A DNA stretch of 64,000 bases, taken from assembly GCF_907165205.1 (NCBI RefSeq), contig NC_058195.1, positions 31,144,936 through 31,208,935 of the forward strand. The letters run 5' to 3'. The position numbers were made by a program, and so were the translations under genes. A model generated the notes under the pieces. That model was given only the letters and a program-made list of their open reading frames with translations, was not told where the DNA came from and ran no database searches. Origin of the DNA: Coccinella septempunctata (taxonomy: Eukaryota > Arthropoda > Insecta > Coleoptera > Coccinellidae). Shown in pieces: positions 62,886 through 64,000 of this stretch (its first letter is position 1; each line of letters opens with the position of its first letter).

Positions 62886-64000
62886 CAGGGTGTCCCGTAA
62901 AGACCACGTCAAACGAAAACGAAAAGTAGATCAGAATGTGCTCTAACTGATGTGCAAAAATCGTTCATATGAAAGTTTCACAGTTTTCGAGATATTTGAT
63001 GTTTTATGAAAATGTCGAATTTTTTCACTTAAAATGCTTTCTCTCTTGCGGAAGCTACAATTAAATACTTTTCGAATCAGTTTTTTTTCCGTAAATTTTG
63101 TTGAATGATTACCTCAATTCATGCAATGAAAAATACCACAAAATATTATACAGGGATTCTGAAAAAAAAAATTAAAATTCATGTTCTGAAGGAAGTGTTT
63201 TTTTGTGCTGAATTCTATCTGACGTGGTATAAAAAAAAGACACTAGACCTTTTCTGCATATTACGTTGAAAAGTTGCCCATTTTGTGAGGATTCCGAAAA
63301 GGTAAAATACGGGTGATAACCTTCGTCACGAAAAAAGATATTTGAATGTTTATCGAGAATGGAGCATTTCTGTGAAAAACTGATTTTGTCACCTTTTCCA
63401 CAAATTCTTTCATTTTGCAGATTCTGCTGTAACATATTGAATGATTCGCTTGAAAAATGTCAGTTAGTCCCTAAATTACTTATAAAATGAAATTATTCTG
63501 TTTTTTTCTTTAATTGCAATGATATAATAATAATAACGCACAGGACCTTCAACATCAACAAATCTATTGTGAAGAAACTTCATAAAAATATCAATAATAA
63601 AAATTCAGGATTCTTATGAGAGCAAATGCTCAAAATGACCACCCCCTTCGCTAATACATGCCCATCATCTATTGAGAAATACCTTTTTTAAAACCATACA
63701 AACTTCTCCCCGCTATTTTGGCTGCTGAAATACGAATGCGGTGTGCTTCATCTCTTATGGGATTCGAATAAATTTCCTTTTTTCAAAAAACCCCAGTAAA
63801 AAATTCCAGAGGATTTAAGTCTGGTGAATCATTGAATCGCATCACATCATATCGATGTTCGAGAGTTCTTTAGGCAAAGAAAAAGAAATAATAAAACTCA
63901 TTCAGTGAATTAGCATCTTAATAACATTTTGTTGATTTGTTGATTGATTATTTTCAGCAGGAAGTGCAAAATTAAAGTATTTATGGAAAAGGTGAGAAAA
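62886..64000. mobile_element. Foldback DNA transposon, intact left end, runs off the window
   Basis: Starts CAGGGTGTCCCGTAAAG after a TA target in the repeat at 62691. From about 62990 it is near-identical to 52985-53995, including the loop with the decayed DDE transposase end (about 63600-63880, minus strand). The right arm lies mainly outside the window. Confidence 0.78.

Noticed and set aside
63172..63435. 87-codon minus-strand frame in the foldback element
   Set aside because: Lies in a non-coding inverted arm, with no similarity to a transposase. The transposase remnant is in the loop.

Overview
The window looks like AT-rich nuclear DNA of an arthropod, most likely an insect. It has split genes with GT-AG introns, a USP10-type deubiquitinase gene, a degraded mariner, TA-flanked elements with CAGGGTGTCC ends, a Penelope-like retroelement and long satellite arrays. 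A beetle is plausible, but nothing here fixes the order. Apart from USP10, almost everything is mobile or repetitive.

Region 1 (1-51961) is a head-to-tail array of a Helitron-type rolling-circle transposon whose Rep-helicase gene lies on the minus strand. Three large units are present: A (1-18409, left end outside the window), B (24318-36659) and C (36660-49019). A deleted unit D (49020-51961) follows. Between A and B sit seven tandem mini-units (18410-24317, basic period 766 bp) that appear to keep only the two element ends. Unit junctions read tattaa/CTAG on the plus strand. Each large unit holds, left to right: the element 3' end with 18-bp repeats and a hairpin; a non-coding 3' stretch; the Rep-helicase gene (main exon plus two small 5' exons); a small plus-strand ORF with its own TATA box; a ~329-bp satellite; and a 5'-end module. 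Unit A has the only uninterrupted Rep-helicase reading frame. B has a nonsense codon before the last helicase motifs, and C has a 5-nt insertion. Unit A alone carries a 4.4-kb Penelope-like element (7347-11784, 12-bp target duplication) with ~1.5-kb inverted arms.

Region 2 (51977-59370) is built around USP10. The gene lies on the minus strand (54872-58989, six exons whose phases all join, 644 codons). Its promoter and first three exons are also present as an inverted copy (51977-52985), which is cut off by a foldback DNA transposon. The large USP10 intron carries a dead mariner with inverted repeats.

Region 3 (59371-64000) holds nested non-autonomous elements: a CAGGGTGTCC element interrupted by a truncated LINE tail, a remnant with a hammerhead ribozyme core on the minus strand at 61781-61821, a tandemly duplicated dispersed repeat, and a second foldback element running off the window.

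The three near-identical Helitron units, the mini-unit satellite and the partial copies read as a record of rolling-circle amplification, followed by insertion (Penelope into A), satellite expansion or contraction, and loss of gene function. All coordinates inside the array assume that the assembly resolved these repeats correctly.
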